Part shown: piece by piece, positions 21,945 to 22,714 of the stretch | Layout: every line of letters starts with the position of its first letter | Numbering within the stretch: the first letter of the stretch is position 1 | Source of the DNA: a virus | DNA length: 22,714 nucleotides | Direction: 5' to 3' (one strand) | IMG/VR virus record: IMGVR_UViG_3300006810_000431 | Span: 1 to 22,714 of that record | Notes under the pieces: model-generated | Seen by the model: the letters and a program-made list of their open reading frames with translations, nothing else | What the model was told of the DNA's origin: nothing | Database searches by the model: none | Position numbers and translations under genes: made by a program

Positions 21945-22498
21945 TAATGAATTCTTTTAAACAAGGAGTAATAGACAGGGTTATTGAAGTTGAAGGTGGT
22001 TTTGTAGATGATCCCTTGGATAGCGGAGGAGCAACAAAATATGGCATTACTGAAAAGGTGGCAAGGGATTATGGATATAAAGATGATATGCAAGATCTGC
22101 CTAGAGAAGTTGCCTGCGAAATATACGAGCTTAAATATTGGGATAGATTAAAGCTAGATAGCGTCCAAAATCTTTCTTTTAAGATAGTGGAAGAATTATT
22201 TGACAGTGCAGTTAATATGGGAGTAGTAACAGCGGCAAAGTATCTACAGAGGTCTTTAAATGCTCTTAACAATAGAGGAGCTTATTATGAAGATTTAGTT
22301 GTTGATGGAATAGTTGGCTCAAGAACAATAAGAGCCTTGGAGATTTATATTAATTTTAGAGGCTGTGATGGTGAGGTTGTTTTGTATAATATGCTTAACT
22401 GCCTACAAGGTTGTTTTTATATGGATTTAGCATCTAGTAGGCAAAAAGATGAAAAATTTATTTATGGTTGGTTTAAGGATAGGGTTAATTTAGCTTAA
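21941..22498 (+). CDS. Endolysin, GH108-type lysozyme with peptidoglycan-binding C-terminus
   Basis: 185 residues. The N-terminal GH108 (N-acetylmuramidase) domain has the catalytic motif EVEGGF (Glu18), followed by DDPLDSGGATKYGIT, and LKYWDRL further on. The middle (VEELFDSAVNMG, AAKYLQRSLNAL) and the C-terminal DGIVGSRTIRAL segment match the peptidoglycan-binding part that goes with this family. It cuts the glycan strands of peptidoglycan. No signal peptide is seen, so a holin is needed for its release. It overlaps the gene before by 4 bases and is the last + strand gene. Confidence 0.9.
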   Translation: MIMNSFKQGVIDRVIEVEGGFVDDPLDSGGATKYGITEKVARDYGYKDDMQDLPREVACEIYELKYWDRLKLDSVQNLSFKIVEELFDSAVNMGVVTAAKYLQRSLNALNNRGAYYEDLVVDGIVGSRTIRALEIYINFRGCDGEVVLYNMLNCLQGCFYMDLASSRQKDEKFIYGWFKDRVNLA

Positions 22499-22536
22499 TT
22501 TAAACACTTTAAATCAATCCGCACTCACTCAGTGCG
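22498..22536. terminator. Inverted repeats between convergent genes, possible terminator
   Basis: Two adjacent dyads: ATTTAAA/TTTAAAT (22498-22504 and 22508-22514, 3-base loop, A/T only) and CGCACT/AGTGCG (22520-22525 and 22531-22536, 5-base loop) followed on the + strand by TTTAAACC. They lie where the late operon must end and overlap the end of the - strand gene. U-tracts are weak, so this is only a candidate for termination of the + strand transcript. Confidence 0.35.
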
Positions 22537-22714
22537 TTTAAACCTTCTTCAACTGATCTGGCTATTTCGTATTTTTCATTTTCAGCTATACAAGTTTTTT
22601 CAAACCTCTTTTGATTATCTGATTGTTTGCCAGTCTTAGTTTTAAATTCTAGATATAGATAATGAGCAATATTATTTTTTAGATACTTAAAGCGATAATC
22701 AGATTGACCCGGAT
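22509..22714 (-). CDS. VRR-NUC domain nuclease, partial (5' end beyond the window)
   Basis: Reading the - strand from the right edge gives 67 in-frame residues to a TAA at 22511-22509: PGQSDYRFKYL, AHYLYLEFKTKTGKQSDNQKRF, then YEIARSVEEGLNAL and CGLI. SDY, Y-L-E-F-K-T, the following Q-x-x-F and the last Y-x-I-A-R-S helix are the marks of VRR-NUC domains (PD-(D/E)xK superfamily), often stand-alone phage nucleases of ~100 residues for DNA branched structures. It is convergent with the lysozyme gene with 10 bases between the stops, so a leftward operon (probably replication or recombination) lies to the right. Confidence 0.75.
   Translation of the reverse strand, partial: PGQSDYRFKYLKNNIAHYLYLEFKTKTGKQSDNQKRFEKTCIAENEKYEIARSVEEGLNALSECGLI

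Noticed and set aside
1-22714. Gene transfer agent or contractile Mu-type tail
   Set aside because: No sheath or contractile baseplate genes are visible, and the chaperone frameshift, spanins and own endolysin fit a normal non-contractile-tailed phage. Nothing here specifically supports a gene transfer agent.

Overview
This window is a contiguous late region of a tailed double-stranded DNA bacteriophage or prophage. It is AT-rich, by eye about one third G+C. Almost everything is on the + strand, in the order DNA packaging, capsid and prohead protease, head-tail connector, tail tube, tail assembly chaperones, tape measure, tail tip, fibres, envelope and membrane genes, lysis. The only - strand gene is a partial VRR-NUC-type nuclease at the right edge, convergent with the lysozyme gene. 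The left edge cuts into the large terminase gene. I saw no tRNA, rRNA, CRISPR array, insertion sequence, integrase or attachment site.

The head genes belong to the Mu-like lineage: a gp28-like terminase, a gp29-like portal fused to a gpF/SPP1-gp7 domain, a gpI-like protease with a C-terminal scaffold, a gpT-like capsid protein, and gp35-, gp36- and gpG-like proteins. The tail is of the long non-contractile type: there is no sheath gene, there is a tail tube protein, and a pair of small chaperone ORFs is joined by a -1 frameshift at a run of ten A just before the tape measure gene. The host should be Gram-negative, because the phage carries a GH108 muralytic enzyme, a nested inner/outer spanin pair with a lipobox, and a signal-peptide protein that looks like an outer-membrane barrel. 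TGA is used as a stop many times, so the standard bacterial code applies. Arginine is mostly AGA/AGG. The host genus cannot be determined from the sequence.

Region by region: 3-3550 holds the terminase and the portal/gpF fusion. 3551-3750 is a 200-base gap with a strong 11-bp hairpin and a weak promoter candidate. 3751-6726 holds the ClpP/Mu-I protease-scaffold polyprotein, a decoration protein and the major capsid protein, ending in a terminator at 6743. 6792-8825 holds the neck and connector proteins. 8840-9712 is the tail tube gene with its own terminator at 9721. 9758-13733 holds a small tail protein, the two chaperones and a tape measure gene broken into two frames near 12300. 13738-15752 encodes distal tail and hub-like proteins. 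15806-17750 is the fibre cassette, preceded by a very good sigma70-type promoter that would give a nearly leaderless mRNA. 17754-20166 is a tightly coupled set encoding a papain-like enzyme, several small membrane proteins and an outer-membrane-like protein. 20167-22498 encodes a LamG-like lectin, a hypothetical protein, Rz/Rz1 spanins, a holin candidate and the endolysin.

The points most worth a second look are: the three-part ClpP + Mu-I protease + scaffold polyprotein, with a recurring IKLSE motif at domain junctions that recurs in the portal linker; the A10 frameshift site; the split tape measure gene; the near-leaderless fibre promoter; and the coupled envelope module.
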